Of a DNA stretch of 64,000 nucleotides, positions 19,816 through 29,984 are shown piece after piece (position 1 is the stretch's first letter; each line of letters opens with the position of its first letter). The notes under the pieces are model-generated. The model saw nothing but the letters and a program-made list of their open reading frames with translations. It was not told the origin of the DNA and did no database searches. Position numbers and translations under genes: made by a program. Source of the DNA: Mycobacterium vicinigordonae (GTDB lineage Bacteria; Actinomycetota; Actinomycetes; Mycobacteriales; Mycobacteriaceae); assembly GCF_013466425.1 (NCBI RefSeq), contig NZ_CP059165.1, forward strand, positions 5,828,001-5,892,000. The letters are read 5' to 3'.

Positions 19816-22134
19816 ATGGCGAGTTTCGGCAGGGAGCTGCTGGCCGCCGCGCTCATCGGCACAGCACCCGGCGAGGAGCCGCTGCGCCACGTCGCCGAGC
19901 TGCCGCCCCGGCCGGGTCAACCGGGCGACTGGCCGCAGTGGGCACCCCCCGGCGTGGTTCGCGCATTCACCGACCGCGGTATCCGCGCGCCCTGGTCGCA
20001 TCAACTACAGGCGGCCGAACTCGCGCACGCCGGACGCCACGTGGTGATCAGCACCGGCACCGCGTCGGGCAAGTCGCTGGCATACCAGCTGCCGGTGCTC
20101 ACCGCGCTGGCGAGCGACCCGCGGGCCCGGGTTCTGTATCTGTCGCCCACCAAGGCGTTGGGGCATGACCAGCTGCGGACCGCTCACAGCCTGGTCACCG
20201 CTGCGGAACTGATGGACGTGGCACCCAGCGCCTATGACGGCGATAGCCCCGCCGAGGTGCGCCGTTTCGCCCGGGAGCGATCCCGCTGGCTTTTCTCCAA
20301 CCCCGACATGATCCACCTATCTATCCTGCGCAACCATGCTCGCTGGGCAGTGCTGTTGCGCGGCTTGCGGTACGTGATCGTCGACGAATCTCATTACTAT
20401 CGTGGCGTTTTCGGTTCCAATGTGGCTATGGTGCTGCGACGGCTGCTGCGCCTGTGTGCCCGTTACGCAGCCGATCGGGTTTCGAGCCCCACCGTGATCT
20501 TCGCCAGCGCCACGACGGACTCCCCGGGCGCGACGGCAAGCGAGCTGATCGGGCAGCAGGTCGCCGAGGTGCTCGACGACGGGTCGCCGCAGGGCGGGCG
20601 CACGGTGGCGTTGTGGGAGCCTGCGCTGCGCAGCGACCTGGTCGGCGAGCACGGCGCCCCGGTGCGACGGTCGGCCGGCGCCGAGGCGGCGCGGGTGATG
20701 GCCGACCTGATCGTCGAGGGCGCACAGACGTTGACTTTCGTGCGGTCGCGGCGCGGGGCTGAACTGACGGCGTTGGCGGCGCGGGCGCGGCTGGACGAAG
20801 TGGCCCCGCAGTTGTCGGGGTTGGTGGCGTCGTATCGGGCGGGTTATCTGAGCGAGGACCGTAATGCGCTCGAGCAGGCGCTCGCCGAGGGCCGGTTACG
20901 TGGTCTGGCCACCACCAATGCCCTCGAACTGGGCGTCGATATCGCCGGGTTGGACGCCGTCGTGCAGGCCGGGTTCCCGGGTACGGTGGCCTCGTTCTGG
21001 CAGCAGGCCGGCCGCTCGGGCCGCCGCGGTCAGGGCGCGCTGGTGGTGCTGATCGCCCGCGACGATCCGCTGGACACCTATCTGGTTCACCACCCGGCCG
21101 CGCTACTCGACAAGCCCGTCGAACGGGTGATGATCGATCCTCGAAATCCGTACATTCTTGGTCCGCAATTGCTCTGCGCGGCAACCGAACTACCGTTGGA
21201 CGAGGCCGAGGTCCGGGCGTTGGACGCGGTCGACGTGGCCAACGGCTTGGTCGACGACGGCCTGCTGAAACGCCGGGGCGGCAAATACTTTCCCGCGCCC
21301 GGGGTGGAACCCCATGGCGCAGTGGATATTCGGGGATCCATCGGTGGCCAGATCGTCATCGTCGAAGCCGACACGGGACGACTGCTGGGCAGCACCGGCG
21401 CCGGGCAGGCTCCGGCCTCGATTCATCCGGGAGCGGTGTATCTGCATCAGGGGGAAAGCTACGTTGTCGACTCCCTGGACCTCGAGGAGGGCATCGCCTT
21501 CGTCCACGCCGAGGATCCCGGATACGCGACGTTCGCACGGGAAATCACCGACATCGCCGTTACCGGCAAGGGCGAACGGTCGACGTTCGGCCCCGTCACG
21601 CTGGGTCTGGTGCCGGTGACGGTCACTCACCAAGTGGTCGGCTATCTCCGCCGCCGCATCGACGGCGAAGTGATCGACTTCGTCGAACTCAGCATGCCGG
21701 AGAGTTCCCTGCCCACCGTCGCCGTGATGTACACGATCGAGCCGGATGCATTAGCTCACGACGGCATTGAACCGACCGCAATACCCGGTTCGTTGCATGC
21801 GGCCGAACACGCGGCCATCGGGCTGTTGCCGTTGGTGGCCAGCTGCGACCGCGGCGACATAGGCGGGCTGTCCACTGCTCTCGGGCCAGACGGGCTGCCG
21901 ACGGTCTTCGTGTACGACGGTCACCCCGGCGGTGCCGGTTTCGCCGAGCGCGGATTTCGCACGGCCGACATCTGGCTGGGCGCCACTGCGGCGGCCATCG
22001 AAGCCTGCGAATGCCCCAGCGGTTGCCCATCCTGTGTGCAGTCCCCCAAATGCGGTAACGGAAACGACCCGCTGGACAAGGCCGGTGCGGTGCGGGTGTT
22101 GCGACTGGTGCTGGAAGCGCTGGGCTCGCGCTGA
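19816..22134 (+). CDS. sftH: SF2 DNA helicase, SftH/MrfA/Hrq1 clade
   Basis: The 772-residue protein begins with a helicase core: Walker A TGTASGKS at residues 81-88, DESH box (VIVDESHYY), SAT motif (FASATT) and motif VI QQAGRSGRRGQ. The C-terminal DUF1998 region ends with four clustered cysteines (CECPSGCPSC and PKCGNG). This architecture defines the MrfA/Hrq1/SftH group of 3'-to-5' DNA translocases, linked to crosslink repair in Bacillus and studied as SftH in M. smegmatis. I chose ATG 19816 (MASFGRELL) with upstream GAAGG over the frame start at 19774. Confidence 0.9.
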   Translation: MASFGRELLAAALIGTAPGEEPLRHVAELPPRPGQPGDWPQWAPPGVVRAFTDRGIRAPWSHQLQAAELAHAGRHVVISTGTASGKSLAYQLPVLTALASDPRARVLYLSPTKALGHDQLRTAHSLVTAAELMDVAPSAYDGDSPAEVRRFARERSRWLFSNPDMIHLSILRNHARWAVLLRGLRYVIVDESHYYRGVFGSNVAMVLRRLLRLCARYAADRVSSPTVIFASATTDSPGATASELIGQQVAEVLDDGSPQGGRTVALWEPALRSDLVGEHGAPVRRSAGAEAARVMADLIVEGAQTLTFVRSRRGAELTALAARARLDEVAPQLSGLVASYRAGYLSEDRNALEQALAEGRLRGLATTNALELGVDIAGLDAVVQAGFPGTVASFWQQAGRSGRRGQGALVVLIARDDPLDTYLVHHPAALLDKPVERVMIDPRNPYILGPQLLCAATELPLDEAEVRALDAVDVANGLVDDGLLKRRGGKYFPAPGVEPHGAVDIRGSIGGQIVIVEADTGRLLGSTGAGQAPASIHPGAVYLHQGESYVVDSLDLEEGIAFVHAEDPGYATFAREITDIAVTGKGERSTFGPVTLGLVPVTVTHQVVGYLRRRIDGEVIDFVELSMPESSLPTVAVMYTIEPDALAHDGIEPTAIPGSLHAAEHAAIGLLPLVASCDRGDIGGLSTALGPDGLPTVFVYDGHPGGAGFAERGFRTADIWLGATAAAIEACECPSGCPSCVQSPKCGNGNDPLDKAGAVRVLRLVLEALGSR

Positions 22135-22268
22135 GCCGGCCCCAACGTGGGCAGCGGATCCGTGCGAAGGGGGCTGGATGTCCCTACTGCGCCGCGGTGC
22201 CGTCCCGCGAGCGGCGTCGACCGCCTTCAACGTATGGGCACCGCCGGGCTGGCCGAATCGGTGTCAGC

Positions 22269-22310
22269 AAGGCCCGCCTCCCCTAAACGAAGGCCCGCCT
22301 CCCCTAAACG
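22269..22310. repeat. two tandem 21-bp repeats upstream of a PE_PGRS gene
   Basis: The 21-base unit at 22269-22289 is repeated exactly at 22290-22310. It lies within the 298-base gap between the helicase and PE_PGRS genes, about 120 bases upstream of the PE_PGRS start. No gene is visible in this gap; it probably contains the PE_PGRS promoter. Confidence 0.8.
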
Positions 22311-22432
22311 GTGGAGAAAATTTCATCCGACAAATCACGCATTTGGGCGAGGGCCGCGCGGCCCCGATTGGACCACGGTAAAGGGGCACGCCCCACCACC
22401 GAACCCCGCCAGCGCGGAGAGGATCCAAATCG

Positions 22433-25012
22433 ATGTCGTATTTGATGACTACCCCGGAGGCCCTGGTGGCTGCGGCATCCGACGTAGTGGGTATCGGTTC
22501 AACACTGCAATCGGCGAATGCGCTGGCCGCGATCCCGACAACGTCGGTATTAGCGGCCGGTGCCGACGAGGTGTCGGCGGCGATAGCAGCGTTATTCTCC
22601 GCGCACGGGCAGGCCTACCAACAGCTGAGCGCCCAGGCGTTGGCGTTCCACGACCAGTTCGCTCGCGTCCTGGACTCTGGTGCGAATGCCTACGCCGCCG
22701 CCGAAGCCGCCAACGTGTCGCCGCTGCAAGCAGCACTGAACGCGGTGAACGCACCCGTCGAGGCGGTGACCGGGCGCCCGCTGGTCGGCAATGGCGCCAA
22801 CGCCGCCCCGGGCAGCGGCGCCAACGGAGGCGATGGCGGCTGGCTGTTCGGCAACGGCGGGGCCGGCGGGTCGGGAGCCGCAGGCACCGGCCAACGAGGC
22901 GGCAACGGTGGGTCCGCCGGGTTGCTCGGCACAGGAGGCGCCGGCGGCGCGGGCGCTGCCGGCACCGGTAGCCCAGGCGGCGCCGGTGGGACCGGCGGCT
23001 CAGGCGGGTGGCTGTGGGGCAGTGGCGGGGCTGGCGGCCTCGGCGCCACAGGCACGATCGGTGGGGCCGGCGGGACCGGCGGTGCCGGCGGGTTGTTCGG
23101 ATCAGGAGGCGCCGGCGGCACCGGTGGCTTCGGTAACGACGGCAACATCGGCGTCGGTGGGAAGGGCGGGACTGGCGGTTCCGGCGGCCTGTTCTCCGGC
23201 CTGGTCGGTGGGGGCGGCGGCACCGGCGGCGGCGGTGGATACGGAGAGACCGCGGGCGGCGCCGGTGGTGTCGGCGGCAGCGGCGGACACTTCGCCGGCC
23301 TCGGTGGTGCGGGCGGTGCCGGTGGATACGGCGCCGAGGGTGGCGTCGGCGGCAGCGGCGGCCGCGGTGGGTTGTTCTACGGCAACGGTGGCGCGGGTGG
23401 TACCGGCGGCGTCGCCTACTACGGCACCGCGGGAGCCGGCGGGGGCGGTGGCAACGCCGGCCTCTTGTTCTCCAACGGTGGAGCCGGCGGGGCCGGTGGA
23501 TACAGCTACTTCTTCGGCGCCGGTAACGGTGGAGCCGGAGGCGACGCCGGATTGCTGGGCTTTGGCGGCACGGGTGGTGCCGGCGGCTTCAGTTCAGGGC
23601 CCGTGCTGCAAGGCGCCGGTAACGGCGGCGACGGCGGCGCCGGCGGTCGCGGCGGTCTGTTGTTCGGCAATGGCGGCGCCGGCGGTGCCGCCGGCGAGGG
23701 CGGACCGACCTCGGGTGGGGCCGGTGGCAATGCGGTGTTGATCGGCAATGGCGGCAACGGCGGGCTGGGTTCGACCGTCGGCTCCGGCGGTATAGCGGGG
23801 GCGCTGCTGGGCCTGGACGGCTACAACGCACCGACCAGTGCAAACCCGCTGCACGCGGCGCAACAACAGCTACTCAACGTGGTCAATGCACCCGTGGAGT
23901 CGCTCACCGGACGGCCCTTGATCGGCAACGGCGATCCCGGTGCGTTCGGCACGGGCGACGCGGGCAAAGCCGGTGGATGGCTGCTCGGCGACGGCGGCGC
24001 GGGAGCGGCAGCCGAAGGCGGCAGCGGCGGCGACGGTGGTGCGGGCGGCGCCGCGGGCCTGTTCGGCACCGGTGGCAGCGGCGGCGCCGGAACGATGCAG
24101 TACACCGGCGCGGGCGGCAACGGGGGCGCGGGCGGCGCAGGCGGATTCCTGGTCGGCGACGGCGGCATCGGTGGGATGGGCGGCGGCGCCATCAATGGCT
24201 TGGGTGGTGCCGGCGGTGTCGGCGGCGCTGGCCGGTTATTCGGCGCCGGCGGTGCCGGCGGTGTCGGCGGGTCCGCCGTCTCGGGGCCGGCGGGCGGCGT
24301 CGGCGGCGCCGGCGGTGCGGCCGGCCTGTTCGGGATCAACGGCGGCGCAGGCGGCGACGGCGGGTTCGGCATGGACACCGTGGGCGGCGCCGGTGGGACT
24401 GGCGGCAACGCCGGGCTGCTCGGAGGCACCGGCGGGGCCGGCGGGTTCGGCGGCGTCGGCGCCAACAACGTCGCCGGCGCGGGCGGTGACGGCGGCAACG
24501 CCGGGCCGCTGTTCGGCAACGGCGGGGCCGGCGGAGCCGGCGGCTCGACAATCGGAGCGCTCGGCATGTCCGGAGCCGGTGCCGGGGCCGGCGGCAACGG
24601 CGGTAACGGCGCCCGGCTGTTCGGCAGCGGCGGGGCCGGCGGGTTCGGCGGCAACACCCTCACCACGATCGGCGGGGCCGGCGGCGACGGCGGCAATGGC
24701 GGGCTGATCGGTGACGGTGGCGCCGGGGCAGCCGGCGGCCTCGCTTACGTCGGGGCCGGCGGAGCGGGCGGGGCCGGCGGCATGGGCGGCACCCTGATTG
24801 GCGCCGGCGGGGCCGGTGGGGCCGGCGGGGCCGGTAACCCGACCTACGTTAATGGGCACGGCGGCGACGGCGGGGACGGCGGCGGCACCGGGTGGTTCGG
24901 CGACGGCGGCAACGGCGGCAATGGCGGCACCGGCGTTACCACGGGTACGCCGGGCGCCGGCGGCAGTGGCGGGAAGCTGTCCGGCGAGGACGGCCACGAC
25001 GGACTCTCCTGA
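22433..25012 (+). CDS. PE_PGRS protein with an internal second linker segment
   Basis: The 859-residue protein starts with ATG 22433 behind GAGAGG. Residues 1-93 form a PE domain ([20 protein letters not shown]) made of two antiparallel helices, followed by the [14 protein letters not shown] linker. Most of the rest is Gly-Gly-Ala/Asn-rich PGRS sequence. At about residues 464-502 the repeats stop for [20 protein letters not shown] and GRPLIGNG, a second copy of the linker that normally follows a PE domain; PGRS then resumes. This suggests fusion of two PGRS modules. PE_PGRS proteins are exported by ESX-5 and reach the cell surface. H37Rv has only the short PE33 (Rv3650) here. Confidence 0.9.
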   Translation: MSYLMTTPEALVAAASDVVGIGSTLQSANALAAIPTTSVLAAGADEVSAAIAALFSAHGQAYQQLSAQALAFHDQFARVLDSGANAYAAAEAANVSPLQAALNAVNAPVEAVTGRPLVGNGANAAPGSGANGGDGGWLFGNGGAGGSGAAGTGQRGGNGGSAGLLGTGGAGGAGAAGTGSPGGAGGTGGSGGWLWGSGGAGGLGATGTIGGAGGTGGAGGLFGSGGAGGTGGFGNDGNIGVGGKGGTGGSGGLFSGLVGGGGGTGGGGGYGETAGGAGGVGGSGGHFAGLGGAGGAGGYGAEGGVGGSGGRGGLFYGNGGAGGTGGVAYYGTAGAGGGGGNAGLLFSNGGAGGAGGYSYFFGAGNGGAGGDAGLLGFGGTGGAGGFSSGPVLQGAGNGGDGGAGGRGGLLFGNGGAGGAAGEGGPTSGGAGGNAVLIGNGGNGGLGSTVGSGGIAGALLGLDGYNAPTSANPLHAAQQQLLNVVNAPVESLTGRPLIGNGDPGAFGTGDAGKAGGWLLGDGGAGAAAEGGSGGDGGAGGAAGLFGTGGSGGAGTMQYTGAGGNGGAGGAGGFLVGDGGIGGMGGGAINGLGGAGGVGGAGRLFGAGGAGGVGGSAVSGPAGGVGGAGGAAGLFGINGGAGGDGGFGMDTVGGAGGTGGNAGLLGGTGGAGGFGGVGANNVAGAGGDGGNAGPLFGNGGAGGAGGSTIGALGMSGAGAGAGGNGGNGARLFGSGGAGGFGGNTLTTIGGAGGDGGNGGLIGDGGAGAAGGLAYVGAGGAGGAGGMGGTLIGAGGAGGAGGAGNPTYVNGHGGDGGDGGGTGWFGDGGNGGNGGTGVTTGTPGAGGSGGKLSGEDGHDGLS

Positions 25013-25152
25013 GTCCGTCAGCCGGCTCACAACTGACGAATACGGATATTCCATTTCCGCCTAATTCCGTTTACGGTGCAACATAGCCGTCGCGCAGCGA
25101 ACGGCTATCAGACACTGGCCGAGTCTGTCGCGTATCGATTCGGAGGTGTCGT

Positions 25153-25884
25153 GTGTCGCGTTTCAGCGCCGTGCCCGGCGCCATTGGAGCCGCCGCCGCG
25201 AATGTCGCTGGTATCGGTACGACGATCAGCGCAGCCAACGCCCTGGCTGCGGCACCCACCACCGCCGTGCTTGCCGCAGCCGGGGACCAGGTGTCCGCCG
25301 CGGTGGCCACGTTCTTTTGCAGCCACGCCCAGACCTACCAGACCATCAGTGCGCAGGCCGCGAGTTTCCACGCCCAATTTGCGCGGGCAATCGACGCCAG
25401 CGCGAATGCTTATGCCTCCACCGACTCCGCCAACGCCACGTCGCTCGGCAACAGCGGCTCCGCGGGGTCCGGCTCCGCCTACGAGTATGTCGCCCCACCC
25501 CGTCCTGTCGGTGCTTGGCTTAGACCGTCCACACCGGCCGTCGCACCGGCGCGTGCTGACCGGCCCGCGGCAGCCGGGGTGCCGGCCGAAGCCGGACCGG
25601 TCGTCGCAAGCGGCGCATGCGGTGGGTTGTTGCTCGGGTCCAACCAGGCTGGCACGGCGGGCAGCGGGCGCGCGGGCGGTGCCGCTGCCGGTGGTTCCGG
25701 CGGGCTATTGAGCCGCCTGCTCCAAGGCGACGAACGCCGAGCGAAGTCTCCTGAGGTCGGCCGGGTCAGCGCGGGAACGGGTGTCGGGGTGCTGCTCGCG
25801 CCGCCCAACGCCCAGGGTGCATTGCGCCCGACCGACACTGCGTGTTCAAAACGGGACCCCGCGCGCCTCGGTTCGCCGACGTGA
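25153..25884 (+). CDS. PE-domain protein with atypical Ala/Pro/Gly-rich tail
   Basis: From GTG 25153 a 243-codon frame encodes a PE domain (residues 1-95: VAGIGTTISAANALAAAPTT and HAQTYQTISAQAASFHAQF). A hydrophobic, Ala/Pro-rich and weakly Gly-rich region of about 150 residues without PGRS repeats follows. It lacks the GRPLIGNG linker. One Cys lies in the PE domain (residue 57) and two in the tail. The tail may be a degenerate or frameshifted PGRS, or a separate domain I do not recognise. PE domains usually pair with PPE proteins, but no PPE gene is adjacent. Confidence 0.75.
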   Translation: MSRFSAVPGAIGAAAANVAGIGTTISAANALAAAPTTAVLAAAGDQVSAAVATFFCSHAQTYQTISAQAASFHAQFARAIDASANAYASTDSANATSLGNSGSAGSGSAYEYVAPPRPVGAWLRPSTPAVAPARADRPAAAGVPAEAGPVVASGACGGLLLGSNQAGTAGSGRAGGAAAGGSGGLLSRLLQGDERRAKSPEVGRVSAGTGVGVLLAPPNAQGALRPTDTACSKRDPARLGSPT

Positions 25885-26506
25885 GAATCCTGACGGCTGG
25901 CTGAATGCGCTGTAGCACAACACATTCAGAGTGACGAAGACAGTGCGCGAAGCGGCCCGAGACGCGAGATCCATTTGGTGATCCGTTGGATGGGCGACCG
26001 ACCCCTCGAACGGTCGACCTCCACGGATGCGCTTTGCGACGGTGTGACAACACAATCCATTCGCATTTAATGTGAGCGCAGCCAGAAACCTACCTGGCTC
26101 CAAGCGCCAATTGCAACACACTGAGCCGCGGTTCACGAAAGTCTCCGTGCCGGAATCCGTCTGACGGTATGACAACCACCCCGCCAGGAGACTCAGATGG
26201 TCGGGAGGCCACTGGTTGCCTACCGTGCCACTCAACTGACTATCGTTGGCAGGGCCATTACATGTAACTGGGACAACGGATTTGACTCCTCCGTCAATGC
26301 CCGCAAAGCCGGTCACCGCCCACTGTCCCGCTCACCGGCGCCATGCGGACGCCATAGCCGGATCTGCTTTCCACGCAAGGACATTCCGCTGTACCGGAGG
26401 CTTCATGGGGCAACCTCACAGGAAGAATGTGGTAGACATCATGCCCTGGATCGACCGACCGACCCGCCCCGTCAACCTACGGACTCGCGATCAGTAAACT
26501 GCGGCT
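25885..26506. other. 622-base intergenic region, no supported gene
   Basis: Short open frames here (for example 26246-26497 on plus) lack a ribosome site, show no family motif and overlap each other in several frames. Base composition is slightly less GC-rich than the flanks. The region probably holds the promoter of the Rv3651-like gene and perhaps eroded PE sequence. Confidence 0.5.
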
Positions 26507-27550
26507 ATGGGCCACGACTGGTTGCTCGTGGAGACGCTGGGAGATGAGCCCGCCGTCGTAGCGCAGGGGCGTCAACTCAAGAACCTCATCCCGATCACCA
26601 CATTTCTTCGCCGCAGCCCGTATCTCGCGGCCGTCAAGACGGCGATCGCCGAGTCGGTGCAGACCGGCCAAGCCCTGACCAGCATCACCCCCAAGAGCGA
26701 CCGCGTCATCCGCACCGAGCCGGTGACCATGTCCGACGGTCGCATACACGGAGTACACGTGTGGAGCGGACCGGCGGGTGAGGACCCACCCGAACGTCCC
26801 GTTCCGGGTCCGCTGAAGTGGGACCTGACCCGCGGGGTGGCCACCGACACTCCCGAGTCTTTGGCTAACAGCGGCAAGAACCCCGAAGTCGAAGTCACCT
26901 ACGGCAGGGCCTTCGCCGAGGACCTGCCGTCGCGCGAACTCAACCCCAACGAAACTAAGGTGTTGGCCATGGCTGTCCGCGCCCAACCGGGCCTGACGCT
27001 TTGCAGCACTTGGGATATCACCGATTGGCAGGGCAATCCGATCCGTATCGGCTTCACCGCGCGCAGCGCGCTGGAGCCGGGACCGGATGGTCGTGACCAC
27101 CTGGTCGCCCGCGCGATGAATTGGCGCACCGACCGCAAGGGCCCCGCGGTGGCCGCCGACGACCTAGCGCAACGAATCCTCGACGGCCTGGCGCAGGCCG
27201 GTGTCCATCGCGCCCTGGTCGACCTGAAGAACTGGACCCTGCTGAAGTGGCTGGACGAGCCGGCGCCGTTCTACGACTGGCGCGGCACCGACCCCGACAG
27301 GCCGCGGGTTCACCCCGAGGACGAGAAGCTAATGGATTCCATGACAAAGGAATTCGCCAACGGTGCGACCAGCCGAGTGTTGCGATTGCCGGGATACGAC
27401 ACCGAGTGGGTGCCGGTCCATGTGACGGCCAACCGAATTGAACTCGAGCCCGACGCGTTCGCCGGACTCCTCTCGCTGCGTACGCCCACCGAGGAGGAAA
27501 TCGACGCGGCGCGGTTACCGCAGGACCCTACCGCCTCCGATCAGGCCTGA
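26507..27550 (+). CDS. mycobacterial PAS-like protein (Rv3651 family)
   Basis: The 347-residue soluble protein starts with ATG 26507 (MGHDWLLVETLG). It has no membrane segment or enzymatic motif. The order of short beta-rich blocks (TEPVTMSDGRIHGVHVWSG, CSTWDITDWQGNPIRIGFT) matches Rv3651, a protein restricted to mycobacteria whose known structure contains tandem PAS-like domains. A sensory or scaffold role is inferred; ligand and partners are unknown. It sits between two PE-family genes. Confidence 0.82.
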   Translation: MGHDWLLVETLGDEPAVVAQGRQLKNLIPITTFLRRSPYLAAVKTAIAESVQTGQALTSITPKSDRVIRTEPVTMSDGRIHGVHVWSGPAGEDPPERPVPGPLKWDLTRGVATDTPESLANSGKNPEVEVTYGRAFAEDLPSRELNPNETKVLAMAVRAQPGLTLCSTWDITDWQGNPIRIGFTARSALEPGPDGRDHLVARAMNWRTDRKGPAVAADDLAQRILDGLAQAGVHRALVDLKNWTLLKWLDEPAPFYDWRGTDPDRPRVHPEDEKLMDSMTKEFANGATSRVLRLPGYDTEWVPVHVTANRIELEPDAFAGLLSLRTPTEEEIDAARLPQDPTASDQA

Positions 27551-27675
27551 CCGCACCAGCGTGCCGATAGCTGAAACCCGTTCTCCCTAAAGCGAACTCG
27601 ACACATGTTCGAAAAACGTCACCAGCGACCGCGGGGCACGCTACGGTGAGTCCCTGCGCCGCCGAGGAGGTACCT

Positions 27676-29337
27676 GTGTCTTTCGTGACCGTTGCGCCAG
27701 AGACACTCGCGAGCGTGGCGGCGAACCTGTCGGGTCTGCGTGCCGCGCTCGATGCGGCCAACGCCGCTGCGAGCACCCAGACCACGGCCATGCTGGCCGC
27801 CGCCCAGGACGAGGTCTCCGTCACCATCGCGGCCCTGTTCGCAGCGCACGGCCAGGCATATCAGACTTTCAGCGCCCGGGCGGCGGACTTTCACGCGCAA
27901 TTCGTGCAGGCGTTGACCGCCGCCGCCGGCTCGTACGCCGAGGCCGAGACCATCAATGCCACGCACTCCCTGCTCGAAGCCGTCAACTACCCCACCCAGA
28001 TGCTGTTTGGACGCCCACTGATCGGCAACGGCGCTAACGGAGCCCCCGGAACCGGCCAGGATGGCGGAGCAGGTGGTTTGCTGATCGGCAACGGTGGCAA
28101 CGGTGGTTCCGGTGCTGCCGGCCAGAACGGCGGCAGGGGCGGAGCCGCGGGACTGCTCGGTAACGGCGGCGCCGGTGGCGCCGGCGGATTCGGGCTGCCG
28201 GGCCAATCCGGTATGGCCGGCGGAGCCGGCGGTGACGCCGTACTGTTCGGCAACGCTGGCCACGGCGGTACCGGCGGAGGATCCCTGGACGGCAATGGCG
28301 GCTCCGGCGGAGCGGGCGGTGCCGGCGGATGGCTGGGCTCCGGTGGAAACGGAGGTGTGGGCGGCGTCAGCGCCCACCTACTCGGGGGTACCGGCGGGGC
28401 GGGTGGAGCGGGTTGTTTGTTCGCCTCCGGTGGAGCGGGGGGCGACGGGGGCCAGGCCGACCATGCCGCCGGCGGAGCCGGTGGGGCGGGCGGAGCGGGC
28501 GGCTGGTTCTCGGGTTCGGGTGGCCTCGGCGGTGGCGGGGGCAACGGCGGTCAAGACGGCGGCCACGGCGGCGCGGGCGGCACAGGCGGGATATTCGGCG
28601 ACGGCGGCGTCGGTGGAGGCGGTGGCACCGGCTTGACACGCAACGGAGGAATCGGTGGCGCCGGCGGTGACGCCGGGCTGTTCGGCGACGGCGGCATCGG
28701 CGGAGACGGCGGGACCGGTGGCACCAACGGAGCGGCTGGCGGCGCCGGCGGTTACGGCGGCCTGATCTTCGGCTTCGGTGGGGCCGGCGGTGACGGCGGC
28801 AACGGGCAGCCTGCCGATGGCGGGGCCGGCGGAGCGGGCGGATCCGGCGGGTTCTTCGGCGGTGGTGGCGATGGCGGCGATGGCGGTGCTGGCCATGTCC
28901 ACGGCGGATCAGGCGGGGCCGGAGGGGCCGCCGGTTGGATATACGGCCCCGGTGGTGACGGCGGAACGGGTGGTGTCGCGGGCCTATACGGCGGCGCTGG
29001 CGGCGCGGGAGGCGCCGCGGGAATAGTCTTCGGCAACGGGGGCGCGGGTGGCGCCGGCGGCTGGGGCGGATTCAGCTCCGCCGGCCAGGGCGGCAACGGA
29101 GGCGTCGGCGGTCACGCCGGCCTGATCGGCAATGGCGGCACCGGCGGCGACGGCGGGATCACCTCGGCACCGGGCGGCACCGGCGGTGACGGCGGCCAGG
29201 GTGGCGACGCGTGGCTGATCGGCAACGGCGGCAACGGCGGCAACAGCGGCACGGGCACCAACCCTGGATCCGCCGGTACCGGCGGATCCGGGGGTTCGCT
29301 GCTTGGGGTGGACGGGCTCACCGGGCAAGTGCAATAG
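27676..29337 (+). CDS. PE_PGRS protein
   Basis: The 553-residue protein starts at GTG 27676 with a strong GAGGAGG ribosome site. Residues 1-95 are a PE domain ([20 protein letters not shown]), then [15 protein letters not shown], then about 430 residues of PGRS repeats. It ends [13 protein letters not shown], a normal end for the family. The location matches PE_PGRS60/61 of H37Rv, which are short there. Its last 20 bases overlap the tail of the convergent TadF-like gene. Confidence 0.92.
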   Translation: MSFVTVAPETLASVAANLSGLRAALDAANAAASTQTTAMLAAAQDEVSVTIAALFAAHGQAYQTFSARAADFHAQFVQALTAAAGSYAEAETINATHSLLEAVNYPTQMLFGRPLIGNGANGAPGTGQDGGAGGLLIGNGGNGGSGAAGQNGGRGGAAGLLGNGGAGGAGGFGLPGQSGMAGGAGGDAVLFGNAGHGGTGGGSLDGNGGSGGAGGAGGWLGSGGNGGVGGVSAHLLGGTGGAGGAGCLFASGGAGGDGGQADHAAGGAGGAGGAGGWFSGSGGLGGGGGNGGQDGGHGGAGGTGGIFGDGGVGGGGGTGLTRNGGIGGAGGDAGLFGDGGIGGDGGTGGTNGAAGGAGGYGGLIFGFGGAGGDGGNGQPADGGAGGAGGSGGFFGGGGDGGDGGAGHVHGGSGGAGGAAGWIYGPGGDGGTGGVAGLYGGAGGAGGAAGIVFGNGGAGGAGGWGGFSSAGQGGNGGVGGHAGLIGNGGTGGDGGITSAPGGTGGDGGQGGDAWLIGNGGNGGNSGTGTNPGSAGTGGSGGSLLGVDGLTGQVQ

Positions 29338-29698
29338 CCGTTACCGGCCCTGCCCGCGCCGACGCGCGCGCGGATCCGATGCGAACAATCGGCACCTCGA
29401 CAGTCACGATCATGTCCAACCCGTCCAGTCGGCACTCGACATCAGCGACCCGCATCTGCCGGGCCACCGTCGTCGCCCGGACGCAGGCCGCTGAAACACC
29501 TTGCGGCAATTGGGCAGCCGCGGCCAGCGCAGCCAGATCGGCAGCAGCCTGCGCGCGGTGCCGGGCCACCACGACGGAGCCTAAGCAGACGCCCGCCGCT
29601 GTGACACACACCAGCACGGCGACCACGAACACCGCAAGCACTGTTGCCGAGCCAAGCTCACCCCGGCTCGGCGGCCGACACCGCCTTCGACGCAATAT
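29318..29698 (-). CDS. TadF-like pilus-assembly/secreted protein (Rv3654c family)
   Basis: The core is a single N-terminal helix ([20 protein letters not shown]) followed by [16 protein letters not shown], the pattern of TadF/TadG-type pseudopilin proteins of Flp loci. I place the start at TTG 29698 because it is the only ATG/GTG/TTG in frame upstream of the [10 protein letters not shown] leader after the preceding gene ends. It yields 126 residues; a GTG at 29641 would remove the leader. The gene overlaps the end of the TadE-like gene by 41 bases with this start. Rv3654c has been reported to affect macrophage apoptosis. Confidence 0.7.
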   Translation of the reverse strand: MLRRRRCRPPSRGELGSATVLAVFVVAVLVCVTAAGVCLGSVVVARHRAQAAADLAALAAAAQLPQGVSAACVRATTVARQMRVADVECRLDGLDMIVTVEVPIVRIGSARASARAGPVTAIALAR

Positions 29699-29984
29699 CC
29701 AAGGTGGGCAGCAACTTCGAATGAGCCACGACGGTAACAACCCAGAGCCCACCGTCGCGGCGCACCACGACTTGCGCCCCAGCCGGAGCGATACGATGCG
29801 CAATCTCGACGGCGGCGTCGAGGTCCCCGCGCGCCGACAACCGCGCCGCCTCACGAGCGGCGTCCACACAACGCACCTGCATCGACACTGCAGTGATCCC
29901 GGCCAAGCACAGCACCAGCACCACCACCAGTGCGGCGATCGCAAACGCAGCCTCGACGCTGCTCGAACCGTCATCGGCGCTTAG
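29658..29984 (-). CDS. TadE-like pseudopilin (Rv3655c family), start codon unclear
   Basis: About 108 residues are well supported: a class III prepilin leader ADDG followed by SSSVEAAFAIAALVVVLVLC with Glu at +5, then VRCVDAAREAARLSARGD, typical of TadE-like proteins. The problem is the start. I find no in-frame ATG, GTG or TTG between the Flp stop and the leader, and none for at least 45 codons further upstream. The first in-frame GTG (29927) lies inside the helix. I give the end of the coding match (29984) as the provisional start. A non-standard start coupled to the flp stop, or a frameshift, could explain this. Confidence 0.7.
   Translation of the reverse strand, partial: LSADDGSSSVEAAFAIAALVVVLVLCLAGITAVSMQVRCVDAAREAARLSARGDLDAAVEIAHRIAPAGAQVVVRRDGGLWVVTVVAHSKLLPTLDIASKAVSAAEPG

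Noticed and set aside
22690..24696. Long Pro-rich or Arg-rich open frames on the minus strand and in other plus frames across the PE_PGRS gene
   Set aside because: They mirror GGC-rich repeats: the complement of Gly codons reads as Pro/Ala. They have no ribosome sites and no family motifs.
22800..25000. Repeated short units in PGRS considered as a CRISPR-like array
   Set aside because: Units are coding triplet repeats of variable length, kept in frame; no constant repeat with unique spacers and no cas genes.
26197..26547. Short plus-strand frames before the Rv3651-like gene
   Set aside because: No ribosome site, no motifs, mutually overlapping; codon pattern unlike that of neighbours.
27987..29096. 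Similar Pro/Arg-rich antisense frames across the second PE_PGRS gene
   Set aside because: Same reason: by-products of PGRS codon repetition.
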